DNA from: a virus
DNA: 35,281 nt
Virus record (IMG/VR): IMGVR_UViG_3300042515_000206
Location: 1 to 35,281 of that record
Direction: 5' to 3' (one strand)
Under the pieces are notes generated by a model. That model was not told the DNA's origin, did no database searches, and saw nothing but the letters and a program-made list of their open reading frames with translations. Numbering within the stretch: position 1 is the first letter of the stretch; each line of letters starts with the position of its first letter. A program made the position numbers and the translations under genes. Positions 14,920 through 23,998 of the stretch are shown here, one piece after another.

Positions 14920-15327
14920 TTAATTGCCATCAAAGTCCCCTCGGTAGGTTCCTCCCTGCGGGGTCGTCATGCCCGGCGAGGACGGGTAACCACGCGCCCC
15001 TGCACCCATCGGACGACGCATACCGCCAATCTGCGGGGCTGACTCTGGGCCGCCCTGTTGACGCGGTGCCATCATGCTCATAGCGGGGTTGCTGATCGGG
15101 CCGCCGTACTGCGACGGGCCAGCGGGGCCGTTAAAGTTCATGCTCTGCGGCGTCACTCCCGGTGCGCTGTTCGGCGTAGCGCCTGCGTAAGCCTTTGACG
15201 GCTGTACTGGCTGCTGCATTGTCGGGCCGTTGAGCGAGGAATTGCGCTCCTGCATCGCCAACATACGCGCCAACTCCTGTGGGCGACGGTCGGGCTGCAT
15301 CATCATCATGGGGCGTCGTCCGTTCAT
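14920..15327 (-). CDS. Low-complexity Gly/Pro/Met-rich virion-region protein
   Basis: The 135-aa product has a run of four Met near the start, a short helix (RPQELARMLAMQERN), then a disordered Pro/Gly/Gln/Met-rich region to the end. A GAGGA site precedes the ATG, 7 bp after the stop of the 1207-aa protein. Such proteins often bridge or fill the tail complex, but no function can be assigned. Confidence 0.7.
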   Translation of the reverse strand: MNGRRPMMMMQPDRRPQELARMLAMQERNSSLNGPTMQQPVQPSKAYAGATPNSAPGVTPQSMNFNGPAGPSQYGGPISNPAMSMMAPRQQGGPESAPQIGGMRRPMGAGARGYPSSPGMTTPQGGTYRGDFDGN

Positions 15328-15334
15328 AGTGTCC

Positions 15335-18300
15335 TCACAGAAGTCCGTAGTTGACCATCTTGTAGCCGTCAGGCCGCGTTAGCACGGCTTCTGGCAACAC
15401 GCTCTCTACCTCGTCGGCCATCACGCCGCGTTGGCGCTCGCCACCAATGTCGTACTCATAGATTCCAATGCCGAGCCGGTGCGTTCCCACACGCTCAATG
15501 TTGGATTTGAGGCGGCGATCCGAGGTGAACAACGCACCAAAGCCACCAGCCATTCCTGCTGCGCCTAACCCTGCGCTTGCTAATCCGTATAGACCTGACA
15601 TATTGCTGGCGGCTTGGTTGGCGGCGATGCCATAACGCTGCATAGCGGCAGCATCCTGCGCCTGCATGGCTTGCAGGTACGGGGTCGCAGCGACCTGCAC
15701 CGGGTTGTAGGCTTGGAACTGCGGCATCTGCACTTGCGATCCCGACAGCAACGCCGAAATTTCGTTGAGCGGCTGGTTGCGTAGCGCCAACTGCTGCTGC
15801 AACGCCTGCTGTACGGCCTGATTCTGGAATGTCGCATTGCCTGCGGCTTGGTTGTACATCTGCTGCTGTGCGGCGTTCTGCGCGGCCTGCTGCTGCAAGG
15901 CAGCCTGCTGGTTTTGCAGAATAGATGCGTTGTACAGCCCTTGAACGTCCATGCCCTGACCAAAACGCTGTTGCTGCGCTTGGTTTGCGGCGGCCTGTTG
16001 GGCGAGTGCTTGTTGATAAGCCTGCAACTGCGCCTGATTGCCAAACTCGGCTTGTGCGCCTGCCTGTTGGAAAGCCTGCTGTTGACGCGCAAGGTTGGCC
16101 TGATATGCGGCCATTGCCTGCTGCTGGTTCTGGGCAAGCGCTTGGTTTTGCAATTCCTGTGAAGTGACCTGCTGACCAAACTGCTGACCCTGACCGGCAA
16201 GCAAAGCCTGATAGCGCTGCAATGCGGCGGCCTGATTCTGTGCCAACGCTTGATTGGCGAATTCGGCTTGCCCCATGCCCTGCGCAAACTGTTGCTGCTG
16301 TGCCTGATTGGCAGCCTGTTGCTGCTGTAGCGCCGCCTGCTGATTCTGCGCAAGCGCTTGATTGGCAGTTTGTGCAACCTGTTGCTGTTGACCAAAGCCT
16401 TGCGCTTGTAGCGCGGCGTTGACCTGTGCCTGTTGTGCGGCAGCGGATTGGTTTTGCGCAACGGCTTGGTTGGCAAGTTCCTGCGCTGTTACCTGCTGAC
16501 CAAAAGCCTGCTGACCCGCTTGATTCTGCATCTGCGCAGCGGCCTGCGCCTGTGCAAAGTTCTGTGCGATGGCCTGATTCTGCGCTTGGGAGGCTTGCTG
16601 ACCCATCCCAAACTGTGCAAGCAGCGCGGCACGGTCAAACTCACCGCCTGTGACGGCCTGACCAAACTGCTGGGCTTGTGCAGCGTTAGCAGCCTGTTGA
16701 GCGGCAAGTCCCTGCTGAAAGTTCTGACCCACGGCCTGATTTGCCATCTGCTGTGCGCCTTGGCCCTGCGCAAAATTCTGGGCAATGGCGCGGTTGATTG
16801 CATCCTGCGCAGCCTGTCCGGTCTGGAACGATGCCATCTGCGCTTCACGGCCAAATTCACCTGCCGCCAAACGCTGTGCAAACTGCTGCGCCTGCGCTTG
16901 GTTCGCAAACTGACCTGACTGCAACGCCAACTGCGTGTTCTGGGCAATGGCTTGGTTCTGCGCCTGTTGGGCTTGCTGCTGCGTCTCAAAGCCCGCCAGC
17001 GCCCCTTCACGGCCAAACTGCTGCATAGCCATCTGCTGACCAAAGCCCTGCGCCTGCGCGGCGTTCTGGGCTTGTTGGGCGGCTAGGGCACGCTCAAAGT
17101 TCTGCTGCTGCGCTTGGTTCGTCGCCTGCTGTGCCTGTTGACCCATGCCAAAGGACGCCATCTGCGCTTCTTGACCAAACTGACCAGCCTGCAAGCGCTG
17201 TTGGAACGCCTGCTGCTGCGCCATGTTCTGCGCTGACTGCGCGGCAAGGCTCTGCTGAAAGTTCTGCGACAACGCTTGGTTGTACAGTCCCAAACCCTGC
17301 GCACCAGCGCCAAACTGTGCCAATGCGGCTTGGTTTGCAAAGTCGGCAAGCGTCTGCTGCTCGGAAAGCCCCTGCTGACGCATCTGCGCGTCTAGGCCAA
17401 TGCCCTGCAATGCCGCCTGTGTGCGCAAGTCGTTTTCACGCTGCGCTTGCAGTTCCATTTCGGCGTTGTACGCCTCACCACCCGGGCGCAAGCCCTGATT
17501 GACTAGGCGCTGCTCCAACTGCGCACGTTCGCGCTGCAACTGCGGGTCAAGGCGAGACATGATGGCGTTTTGTGCGCTCATGCCTGCGTTAACCGGCATA
17601 GCGGCAAGGTTTTGCGTGGCTAACTGGCGCTGAAGTTCTGGCGTAGCAAGGTCGCCACGGGCATATCCAAACCGACCTTCCTGCACGTTACGCGATACGT
17701 CGCCAACGCCAGACAAATTTAGGTCAGTCGTCAGCGAGGGGGCGGCAGGGCCACCGATAGCGCGGCCAAACTGATCGTATGACGGCGCTGCGCCAAGTTC
17801 ACCGACGCGGCTGGCGTCAAAGCCGCCAAGGTTTAGCCCTGCGGGGCCGCCCTGTGCGGTGCCGAACTGACCAACGCCACCTTGAACGCCCTGCAATCCG
17901 CTGGTATCCAAGCCGCCAAACTGCACGCCAGCGGGGCCACCCGCAGCCATGCCATACAAACCTGCCGAGGGGCCAGCACCGGCCATGCCGTACTGCCCTG
18001 CGCTCGGGCCGCCTTGGACACCGCCAACGCCCGAAAGGTTCAGCGAGCCGAGGTTATAGGCAGCGGGGCCACCACCGGCTAACCCGTAAGCGCCTGCGCT
18101 CGGGCCAGCGGTCGTGCCGGTCGGCGTAACGCCTGCGGCAGCCTGACCGTAAGCACCCAAATTGACCTGCCCCGGCAAACCTGCGCCAGCGGCCATACCG
18201 CCCGTGCCAGCCTGACCCATGCCGGTGATGTTGGGTGTGCCCGTAACGCCGCCAAAGCCGCCGAACGTGCTTTGCGCTGCACCTGCTCCAACGCCCGTAG

Positions 18301-18958
18301 CGTCAGGGGTGCCAAAGGCAGATACGTTAGAGGTGGCCGTGCCGGTCGGGGTAAATTCACCCGGTGTGCCGGGGGCGTTGAAGCCAGTTTGCAGTCGGAA
18401 ATCACCGGCTGACGGTGCGCCTGCAACTGTGCCAGCAGCGCCGGGGGCTGGGGCACCAGCCTGACCGTATGCAGCAAGGTTTGGCGTCTGGGCGACCTGC
18501 CCGTAGTTGTCCAATGCCGTCTTAATCTGCGGCAATTGGGCTTGGAAATCTTGCCCGAGAAACTTGTTAAGGTCGCCAATCTCGCGCAACCCGAGCAGCG
18601 CCATCGCCTGCTCTGCCTGCTGCTGCGTGGCGAAAATGTCCTTGGCAGCGCCCGTCAATTCCTGACGGATCGTGGGCTGTTCAACGTAGGAGGTGAACTG
18701 ATCTTTAGTCGGAACTGCGGCAAATTCGTTGCCACCGGCTACCTGCGCTTGATAGTCGGTCATCGCCTTGTTGAAGGCGTCCTCGTTGAATTGAGGTGTT
18801 TTATTCCACGTTACCGTCTGCTGTGCTGTCGGGGTGTATATGTTCGGATTGGACATATACGCCGATTGCTGGGCGGCTTCTTTGTTAGCCTGCCCTTGCA
18901 GCATTGCGATCTGATTGTAGTCAGGTGTCGGCGGTGGCTTTGGTGAACTTTTTCCCAT
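15335..18958 (-). CDS. Gln/Ala-rich giant tail protein with C-terminal S74-type chaperone
   Basis: The 1207-aa protein is likely a virion fibre or tail component. Residues about 1-170 form a conserved-looking head (MGKSSPKPPPTPDYNQI). About 170-430 is a Gly/Ala/Pro-rich region with repeated GPSAGQYGMAG-type motifs. About 470-1100 is a long helical stretch of repeats around NQALAQNQQAA and FGQQMAMQQFGREG, unusually rich in Gln and Ala. The last 62 residues, from SDRRLKSNIERVG at about 1146, match the S74 intramolecular chaperone domain with a short VMADEVESVLPEAV core. The shaft would be an alpha-helical coiled-coil-like rod. The first 38 bases overlap the GNAT gene. Confidence 0.88.
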   Translation of the reverse strand: MGKSSPKPPPTPDYNQIAMLQGQANKEAAQQSAYMSNPNIYTPTAQQTVTWNKTPQFNEDAFNKAMTDYQAQVAGGNEFAAVPTKDQFTSYVEQPTIRQELTGAAKDIFATQQQAEQAMALLGLREIGDLNKFLGQDFQAQLPQIKTALDNYGQVAQTPNLAAYGQAGAPAPGAAGTVAGAPSAGDFRLQTGFNAPGTPGEFTPTGTATSNVSAFGTPDATGVGAGAAQSTFGGFGGVTGTPNITGMGQAGTGGMAAGAGLPGQVNLGAYGQAAAGVTPTGTTAGPSAGAYGLAGGGPAAYNLGSLNLSGVGGVQGGPSAGQYGMAGAGPSAGLYGMAAGGPAGVQFGGLDTSGLQGVQGGVGQFGTAQGGPAGLNLGGFDASRVGELGAAPSYDQFGRAIGGPAAPSLTTDLNLSGVGDVSRNVQEGRFGYARGDLATPELQRQLATQNLAAMPVNAGMSAQNAIMSRLDPQLQRERAQLEQRLVNQGLRPGGEAYNAEMELQAQRENDLRTQAALQGIGLDAQMRQQGLSEQQTLADFANQAALAQFGAGAQGLGLYNQALSQNFQQSLAAQSAQNMAQQQAFQQRLQAGQFGQEAQMASFGMGQQAQQATNQAQQQNFERALAAQQAQNAAQAQGFGQQMAMQQFGREGALAGFETQQQAQQAQNQAIAQNTQLALQSGQFANQAQAQQFAQRLAAGEFGREAQMASFQTGQAAQDAINRAIAQNFAQGQGAQQMANQAVGQNFQQGLAAQQAANAAQAQQFGQAVTGGEFDRAALLAQFGMGQQASQAQNQAIAQNFAQAQAAAQMQNQAGQQAFGQQVTAQELANQAVAQNQSAAAQQAQVNAALQAQGFGQQQQVAQTANQALAQNQQAALQQQQAANQAQQQQFAQGMGQAEFANQALAQNQAAALQRYQALLAGQGQQFGQQVTSQELQNQALAQNQQQAMAAYQANLARQQQAFQQAGAQAEFGNQAQLQAYQQALAQQAAANQAQQQRFGQGMDVQGLYNASILQNQQAALQQQAAQNAAQQQMYNQAAGNATFQNQAVQQALQQQLALRNQPLNEISALLSGSQVQMPQFQAYNPVQVAATPYLQAMQAQDAAAMQRYGIAANQAASNMSGLYGLASAGLGAAGMAGGFGALFTSDRRLKSNIERVGTHRLGIGIYEYDIGGERQRGVMADEVESVLPEAVLTRPDGYKMVNYGLL

Positions 18959-19364
18959 ACCGAGGCTCCAAAAAACGACACTTGTCAGGTGTCTGCGTCA
19001 TCAAAACAATATCCCCAGAATCGTGCGCGGCTCCCTTGATTCGCGCTTCTTCCGAGAATCCCATCTTGCTGACCAATGCTAGCGCCCGGGTATGGTTGCT
19101 GCTGATTGGCCCTATGATCTTATCAACATTTGCGACGTTGTAGGGATAATCAAATGCCGCTGCAACGTAACGAGGGGTCACCTTGTGCCACACAATGTGG
19201 CAAACCACGCTGACCCCGTTCCAATTCTCATAAACCGTACCGGCTACTAACTCGCCGTCACGCTCCAAACCAAGGGCAACTGATCGGTTAGGGTCAAACG
19301 CCCCGCCCGTGTAATCAGATACCCATAAGCCCACATGGGGGCCGCTGACTATATTCCAGCCCAT
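18921..19364 (-). CDS. GNAT-family N-acetyltransferase
   Basis: The 147-aa product matches the GNAT fold. A beta-strand core (VALGLERDGELVAGTVYENW, about 30-49) and the C-terminal acceptor region with ISSNHTRALALVSKMGFSEE (about 86-105) are typical. The pattern of N-H-T-R-A, a helix, then K-x-G-F is how GNATs hold acetyl-CoA. It lies among tail genes and overlaps both neighbours (16 and 38 bp), as phage GNATs in virion operons do. It may acetylate a virion protein or a host target; substrate unknown. Confidence 0.8.
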   Translation of the reverse strand: MGWNIVSGPHVGLWVSDYTGGAFDPNRSVALGLERDGELVAGTVYENWNGVSVVCHIVWHKVTPRYVAAAFDYPYNVANVDKIIGPISSNHTRALALVSKMGFSEEARIKGAAHDSGDIVLMTQTPDKCRFLEPRYGKKFTKATADT

Positions 19365-20914
19365 CCGATTTGATACACAACGTCAGTTGATGCCCATTGA
19401 ATCTGTAAGTTTTTACTGCTGCTCGTAAACGAAATAGCGCCCGAGTAGCCCAAACCTGTCACGCCGGATTGGTTGTTCGTGATGACCACATCCGAACCCC
19501 ACAACGCCACATCCCATGAGCCAATGTCCCACAACCCTGCGGTGGTGGGCGAGAACGACAGCGCACCCGTCTGGTCTACCGTCTGAAAATCGGTGTTAAT
19601 GCCAATGACGATCTGCGGCTGACCGTTGCTAAAAATGCTTGGGCGGGCGCGGGTGAAGTATTTGATGACGCCACGCGTTTCAAAGTAGTTGAACGCTTGC
19701 AGCGCCTTGGTCGGGATCGGCTCCCCGTCGTCCATATAGCCGTTGTCGCCCGTTGTCCACGCCTTTGAAACGTAGGTATTGCCGCCAAAGTACGGCTCAC
19801 TTCCTACCAACGCCCACGAACTTGCGTTCCAGCCCGTAAAGTTACACCACGCTTTTGTGATGTTGTTCATCACAAACTGCTGTTGCCCGGTGCTGACTGG
19901 CACGTTGACGATTAGGGCGTTGTTGAGCGGGTTATAGAGCAGCGCCCAGCCAAACGTGTCTTTATACGTGCGTGCTGCTGACGCAAATGCGCCCTGTATC
20001 TTGTCTGACAACGCGATGTTGGGGTCAAGGCGCGACGATTGCAGCGCAGAGGCAAACGGGATCAAACCGTCCAACGTCAGAATCAGCAGGTCACCACCGT
20101 ACTTGGTCACGCAGCGCCGACTGATTGGCTGGCCGATGATCCACACGCCAATAAGCGACCATGTAGAGGCATTGGATGGGTCTGTGCCGCGATATACGGC
20201 CACTTCGCCCTTGTCGCTAATCAACACAAGGTTGTCGTCAACGCCGTAGCCTGCGTCAATCGTCCACGTTGCCATCGCCGTGAGTTTGCCGCCCAAGTGC
20301 ATGACGCTAGACAGGTCAAGCACGTTAGCCGCGCCACCAACTGACGCAACCGGCAAATACCATGCTTTTAGGGTGTCTTTTTGAATAAACCACATTCTGT
20401 TTTTGAACAGCGTGGGGCTTTCCAAGTCAGTTGTAGTAACGCCCGTAATAGCAGGCGTGGATACGCCATCAATCGGCGTCCATGTTGTGCCGTTGTACAG
20501 CAACGGTTTGTCTACGCCGTTAGCAGCATAAAGGTAACTGCCGCCGCCCGTAGTTACGTTGGTGTATTCCCATGCGGAGTTAGAAAGGCTGGCGACTAGC
20601 GCCGATCCTGCCGTGCCAGCAGAGGTAACGTCGTAAATGTTGCCAGTAGAAATAGCAAACAACTTGATGGTGTTGCCTGCGTTGTACGTCATCAACGTAT
20701 CAACGGTTCCCGGTAACCCAACCTTGTGTTTGGTGTATCCACCGCGCAAATTCACGTTGGAAACGCTCGGAAACATATTCTCCAAGTACACGGCATCCGT
20801 AGGAGCCATGTTGGCGAGTGCGTCCCGAGCGTTCCAGCCACCCACCGGGGCAGGCAACGACGCCACGTTGGCGGTCGTTTTCTGAATTAGCCGCCTGCGA
20901 ACGGGCGATGCCAT
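19349..20914 (-). CDS. Tail structural protein, probable beta-propeller hub
   Basis: The 521-aa protein is beta-rich with repeated short strands and Trp/Gly turns: VGGWNARDALANMAPTDAV near the start, then blades such as LLILTLDGLIPF and FGWALLYNPLNNALIVNV. The N-terminal signature with A-P-x-G-G-x-N and D-A-V-Y-L-E-N recurs in podovirus tail hub or nozzle proteins downstream of the adaptor. It likely extends the tail from the adaptor. TAATG coupling joins it to the adaptor gene. The exact equivalent (P22 gp10-like or T7 gp12-like) cannot be settled by eye. Confidence 0.75.
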   Translation of the reverse strand: MASPVRRRLIQKTTANVASLPAPVGGWNARDALANMAPTDAVYLENMFPSVSNVNLRGGYTKHKVGLPGTVDTLMTYNAGNTIKLFAISTGNIYDVTSAGTAGSALVASLSNSAWEYTNVTTGGGSYLYAANGVDKPLLYNGTTWTPIDGVSTPAITGVTTTDLESPTLFKNRMWFIQKDTLKAWYLPVASVGGAANVLDLSSVMHLGGKLTAMATWTIDAGYGVDDNLVLISDKGEVAVYRGTDPSNASTWSLIGVWIIGQPISRRCVTKYGGDLLILTLDGLIPFASALQSSRLDPNIALSDKIQGAFASAARTYKDTFGWALLYNPLNNALIVNVPVSTGQQQFVMNNITKAWCNFTGWNASSWALVGSEPYFGGNTYVSKAWTTGDNGYMDDGEPIPTKALQAFNYFETRGVIKYFTRARPSIFSNGQPQIVIGINTDFQTVDQTGALSFSPTTAGLWDIGSWDVALWGSDVVITNNQSGVTGLGYSGAISFTSSSKNLQIQWASTDVVYQIGWAGI

Positions 20915-21828
20915 TATTGGCTGTCCGTGCCGTAGCCGCTGTCAGGAATGTTGTCGTACCCGATAAGTACGGTTCCCGGTCGCGGGGCAAAGGAAAGGTT
21001 GGCGGCGGCCACATCCTGCGCAATGGCGGTTTCCAGTTCTGCGATGTAATCGCGGTACAGCGCGGTAGTGTCAAAGCCCTTGGCCTCAAAGTATTTGAGT
21101 TTGGTGCCCAGCACCATCACGCGATCAGGGTAAATGCAGGTGTCGGTGTCAGCGGTAAAACTGGTTTTTGCCACGCCAAGGGCGTTGTTGACCCAAGCGT
21201 TGCTGCGGTACTCAAAGCCGAGCAACTCGCCAGCGTTCATGCCCGGCCAAATCTGGAAGTATTTGCCGAGCAATCGCCAACGGATACGTGGGCCGGTGCT
21301 GATATAACCCGACAGCAGCCATTCCCATTGCTGTGCGCTCTCGGGGCCGAGCATTTCCCAACGCTTGCTCTTATCCCAATGCGTGCGGTTGACCGTGCTG
21401 TTGTAGTCGGCAGGCAGGTCGTATTTGACCTTTTGGAATATCAACTGCCCGTCAATTTGCGCTTCGGTAGGGGCGTAGTTCAGCGTAAGGCTAGTGTTGC
21501 CCGTTACAGCGGTGACGTAAGTGGCATTGGGGATGCCAACGCCCTGCACCTGATACGTCGTGTCTAGTCCCACGGTAGAGGGAATACCGGTCACGGTATA
21601 CGACGTTGTTGACCACGTTCCGGTGGTCGTAATCGCCTCGGTGTAAAACGTGTGCTGTTTGGTCAGTTCTCGCCAATCAGCACGACGGAGCAATTCATAG
21701 CCGCAAGCGTTCATCAACGCGAGTAACTGGATAACGTCCTGACTGGCGTTACCTGCGACCGTGGAAGGAGTCGGAATACCCAACTCGTTTGTGCATTGCT
21801 GCACTAATTGCACCATCGTGCTGCCCAT
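20914..21828 (-). CDS. Head-to-tail adaptor-like protein
   Basis: The 304-aa product starts with a helical segment (VQLVQQCTNELGIPTPSTVA, then QDVIQLLALMNACGYELLRR). A beta insertion with TVTGIPSTVGLDTTYQV follows, then a C-terminal helical part with DRVMVLGTKLKYFEAKGF. This arrangement, a helical bundle carrying a beta domain, resembles podovirus adaptor (gatekeeper) proteins that dock beneath the portal. The gene order before the propeller-type tail protein agrees. The adaptor role is inferred. Confidence 0.72.
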   Translation of the reverse strand: MGSTMVQLVQQCTNELGIPTPSTVAGNASQDVIQLLALMNACGYELLRRADWRELTKQHTFYTEAITTTGTWSTTSYTVTGIPSTVGLDTTYQVQGVGIPNATYVTAVTGNTSLTLNYAPTEAQIDGQLIFQKVKYDLPADYNSTVNRTHWDKSKRWEMLGPESAQQWEWLLSGYISTGPRIRWRLLGKYFQIWPGMNAGELLGFEYRSNAWVNNALGVAKTSFTADTDTCIYPDRVMVLGTKLKYFEAKGFDTTALYRDYIAELETAIAQDVAAANLSFAPRPGTVLIGYDNIPDSGYGTDSQ

Positions 21829-21829
21829 A

Positions 21830-22375
21830 CTATGCCTCCGCTAATTCTTTAGGCGGTCGTCCACGACGCTTGGGGGCGTCCTCCAACAACTGCGCCATCT
21901 GTGCTTGCAAGGCGGCCAGTTGCTTCTTGGTATCTTCCAACTCTGCACTTGCGTCCGAGCGGTTTTTGCGGTTGAGGTACTGGCGGGCGCGTTCACGCAA
22001 ACCCACGCCACCCATGCCAACACGCTGCAACTGCCCGTCTGACGCCAGCGCCAACTGTTCTACGGTGACAAACTTGAGGATTGCCAACTCGGCAATCTGG
22101 TCACGGTTGATTTCCTCGGGAGCATCTTTATGCCAATGCGACAGCGGGGTGCCGATCTGCTCTGCGGCGCTCTCGCCCTGCTGCATTTGGTAATACAGCC
22201 ATTGGCGCGGGAAACGCTCTTTGTGGTCGTCACGGCAGGGCTGGTCAATGATGTTGGTCTTGTCGCCCGGTGCCATGATACGCACGTAAGTTTTGCCCTC
22301 GTTTGCGCCAGAGTCCTTGGTGTAGAACTCAACGTGCAGTTGGGCGTCGGCATTGTTTACATCGCTGTCTAGCAT
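21830..22375 (-). CDS. Hypothetical protein with AT-hook-like C-terminus
   Basis: The start chosen is the ATG at 22375 (MLDSDVNNADAQLHVEF), preceded by AGGAGCAAGG. An upstream ATG in the same frame lies inside the preceding gene. The 181-aa product has an alpha/beta N-terminal domain (FYTKDSGANEGKTYVRIMAP, then a Trp/Tyr segment) and a coiled coil at about 137-168. It ends with RRGRPPK at residues 170-176, an AT-hook core (RGRP) that can bind the DNA minor groove. It lies between capsid and adaptor genes. Function unknown; a DNA-contacting head protein is conceivable. Confidence 0.7.
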   Translation of the reverse strand: MLDSDVNNADAQLHVEFYTKDSGANEGKTYVRIMAPGDKTNIIDQPCRDDHKERFPRQWLYYQMQQGESAAEQIGTPLSHWHKDAPEEINRDQIAELAILKFVTVEQLALASDGQLQRVGMGGVGLRERARQYLNRKNRSDASAELEDTKKQLAALQAQMAQLLEDAPKRRGRPPKELAEA

Positions 22376-22395
22376 TGTCCTTGCTCCTGTGGGGA

Positions 22396-23223
22396 TTACA
22401 GGTTGTTGACCTGTGTAATGGTACAAATGACTGAAGGAATTGCAGGCCATACGCTTGTGGCGCTGGCTGCAAGAATTCTAACGCTTGTGTCATCAACTGC
22501 CCACATCAACTCAACGTAGTGGGTCGGTTCAAGTTGGATGATGAAATTCCATGCTGCAACGGTACGCGCAGCGGTGCCTTGGATGGCAACCGTACTTGCT
22601 GTATTTGGCACATTAGTGCCGTTTTTACGCAGCCAAATGTAGACGTTACCTGCGCCGCCCGAGGTTTTATCTAACTGCGCCGAAAACTGGACGTTATAGA
22701 CGCCTTGATTTGCCACAACAATGCGGGAAGTGGGCGATCCGATAGACACGCCATTGCTGCTATCGGTGGTATTAAACGTCATGCCATAGGCGGTATTGAT
22801 AGATGCTGCCGCTTGTAAAGACGTATCTGAAAAAGAACCGTAATGCAGAATAGGGACTGCTCGCCCAAACCCCTGCAATTCTTCCCAAACCGTGTTGCTA
22901 ACGGCAAAGAACAAAGCCGAGCAGCCCGTGTTGATTAGTCCAGAACCTACGCTGTTGATGCTGCTGTTGGCGTCGTACGGGTACACCAACAACGGATTTG
23001 CTCCGCCGTTACGCACAATGATGGTTTCGCCCATTTCGGTCGGGGGCAATCTAACGCCCGCGCCTGCGGCTACCGTTGTGACGTTGTTATAGACGTAGGT
23101 GATGGCTGTGGCATTACCGGCTGACGTACCAGCAGCCGTTACCGAGGCATTGCCATCACCACAAATGGATACTGTGGATAACTGCGAGATACCAGAGCCA
23201 AGTACGCGGGACGGGATCGGCAT
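22396..23223 (-). CDS. Beta-rich virion protein, C1q/jelly-roll-like C-terminal half
   Basis: The 275-aa product is almost entirely beta with two halves. Residues about 1-120 resemble a repeated phage surface domain (LPPTEMGETIIVRNGGANPL). Residues about 125-275 have a strand pattern (VANQGVYNVQFSAQLDKTSG, VYIWLRKNGTNV, WNFIIQLEPTHYVELMW) typical of TNF/C1q-like jelly rolls found in phage fibres and decoration proteins. It probably sits on the virion surface. Position between capsid and tail genes does not settle head versus tail. Confidence 0.72.
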   Translation of the reverse strand: MPIPSRVLGSGISQLSTVSICGDGNASVTAAGTSAGNATAITYVYNNVTTVAAGAGVRLPPTEMGETIIVRNGGANPLLVYPYDANSSINSVGSGLINTGCSALFFAVSNTVWEELQGFGRAVPILHYGSFSDTSLQAAASINTAYGMTFNTTDSSNGVSIGSPTSRIVVANQGVYNVQFSAQLDKTSGGAGNVYIWLRKNGTNVPNTASTVAIQGTAARTVAAWNFIIQLEPTHYVELMWAVDDTSVRILAASATSVWPAIPSVICTITQVNNL

Positions 23224-23996
23224 TACGCCGCCCTCGGTTCGGCACGCATACGCATGATTTCTGCAATCAGCCCCGGCCCTTTTACCTCCAAGTTAACGTC
23301 AGGCATAACGTCAAACAGTTTTTGAAACTCGTTAGCCTGCTGCGCCATCGCAAGGTTGCAGTTGAACTTCTTGCCTGTCGGGCCGCCTACCCAAATATCA
23401 ATGGAGGGGCCGGTTGTTGCACCTGTGAAACGCTTAACACCGTCTGCACGGTTGCATGAGTCGTAGCCGTACAGCGTGAAAGTTCGGTAACCAAGGATGT
23501 AGCCAATGTTGATGGCGCGTAGCCCCGATGTGGTGCCACCGCCAATGGCGAGTTTGCCCGGCCCCATCGCCTGCATTTCTGCGCCTTCTGCCCATGAGTG
23601 CCACAGCATGATCTTGCGACCCTGCAAGTAGTCAAACGTGGAGGGCGGGCAGCGCGAGGCTGGCATATACACGGTGTGGTCGTTAAGTCGCTGGATGCCG
23701 TCTGTGCGGTCGCGCGGGTCAAGGTTGACCCACATATCAGGCTCAACGCCATTTTCCACCAAGAAATCGTGTGCGGCCTTTATAGCCACAATCGGACGCC
23801 CTTTTGCGCGGTGCGCCCGTATTTCGTCAATGTAATCCGGCATAGACCACCCGCTCGCCACCAACACCATGTGTCCATCGTGTGTGGTGGGAGCGAGGGC
23901 CAGTTCTGGTAGACCACGGGCAAGCGCGGAACGGATGTTGGAACAGAGTTCTTCTTCCGTGCCTGCCGCTTGTACCGTGATCTCCAGAGGTTGCAT
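23223..23996 (-). CDS. DUF115/MptE-like protein
   Basis: The start is the ATG at 23996 (MQPLEITVQAAGTEEEL); an in-frame extension upstream runs into the previous gene. The 257-aa product fits the DUF115 (6-hydroxymethylpterin pyrophosphokinase MptE-like) family. It has LVASGWSMPDYIDEIRAHRA, IVAIKAAHDFLVENGVEPDM, then GGGTTSGLRAINIGYILGYR (about 157-176) and LYGYDSC. Cellular relatives include a pterin kinase and flagellin glycosylation proteins of the Maf type. In a virion operon it may modify capsid or host glycans, but no substrate is known. It has TAATG coupling to the next gene. Confidence 0.75.
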   Translation of the reverse strand: MQPLEITVQAAGTEEELCSNIRSALARGLPELALAPTTHDGHMVLVASGWSMPDYIDEIRAHRAKGRPIVAIKAAHDFLVENGVEPDMWVNLDPRDRTDGIQRLNDHTVYMPASRCPPSTFDYLQGRKIMLWHSWAEGAEMQAMGPGKLAIGGGTTSGLRAINIGYILGYRTFTLYGYDSCNRADGVKRFTGATTGPSIDIWVGGPTGKKFNCNLAMAQQANEFQKLFDVMPDVNLEVKGPGLIAEIMRMRAEPRAA

Positions 23997-23998
23997 GG

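Noticed and set aside
15580-18579. Other open frames inside the Gln-rich tail gene, on both strands.
   Set aside because: Repetitive GC-rich coding produces long shadow frames with implausible Arg/Ser-rich composition.
23173-23181. Perfect DnaA-box sequence TGTGGATAA.
   Set aside because: A single site inside the coding sequence of a virion gene, with no cluster or AT-rich region, is expected by chance.
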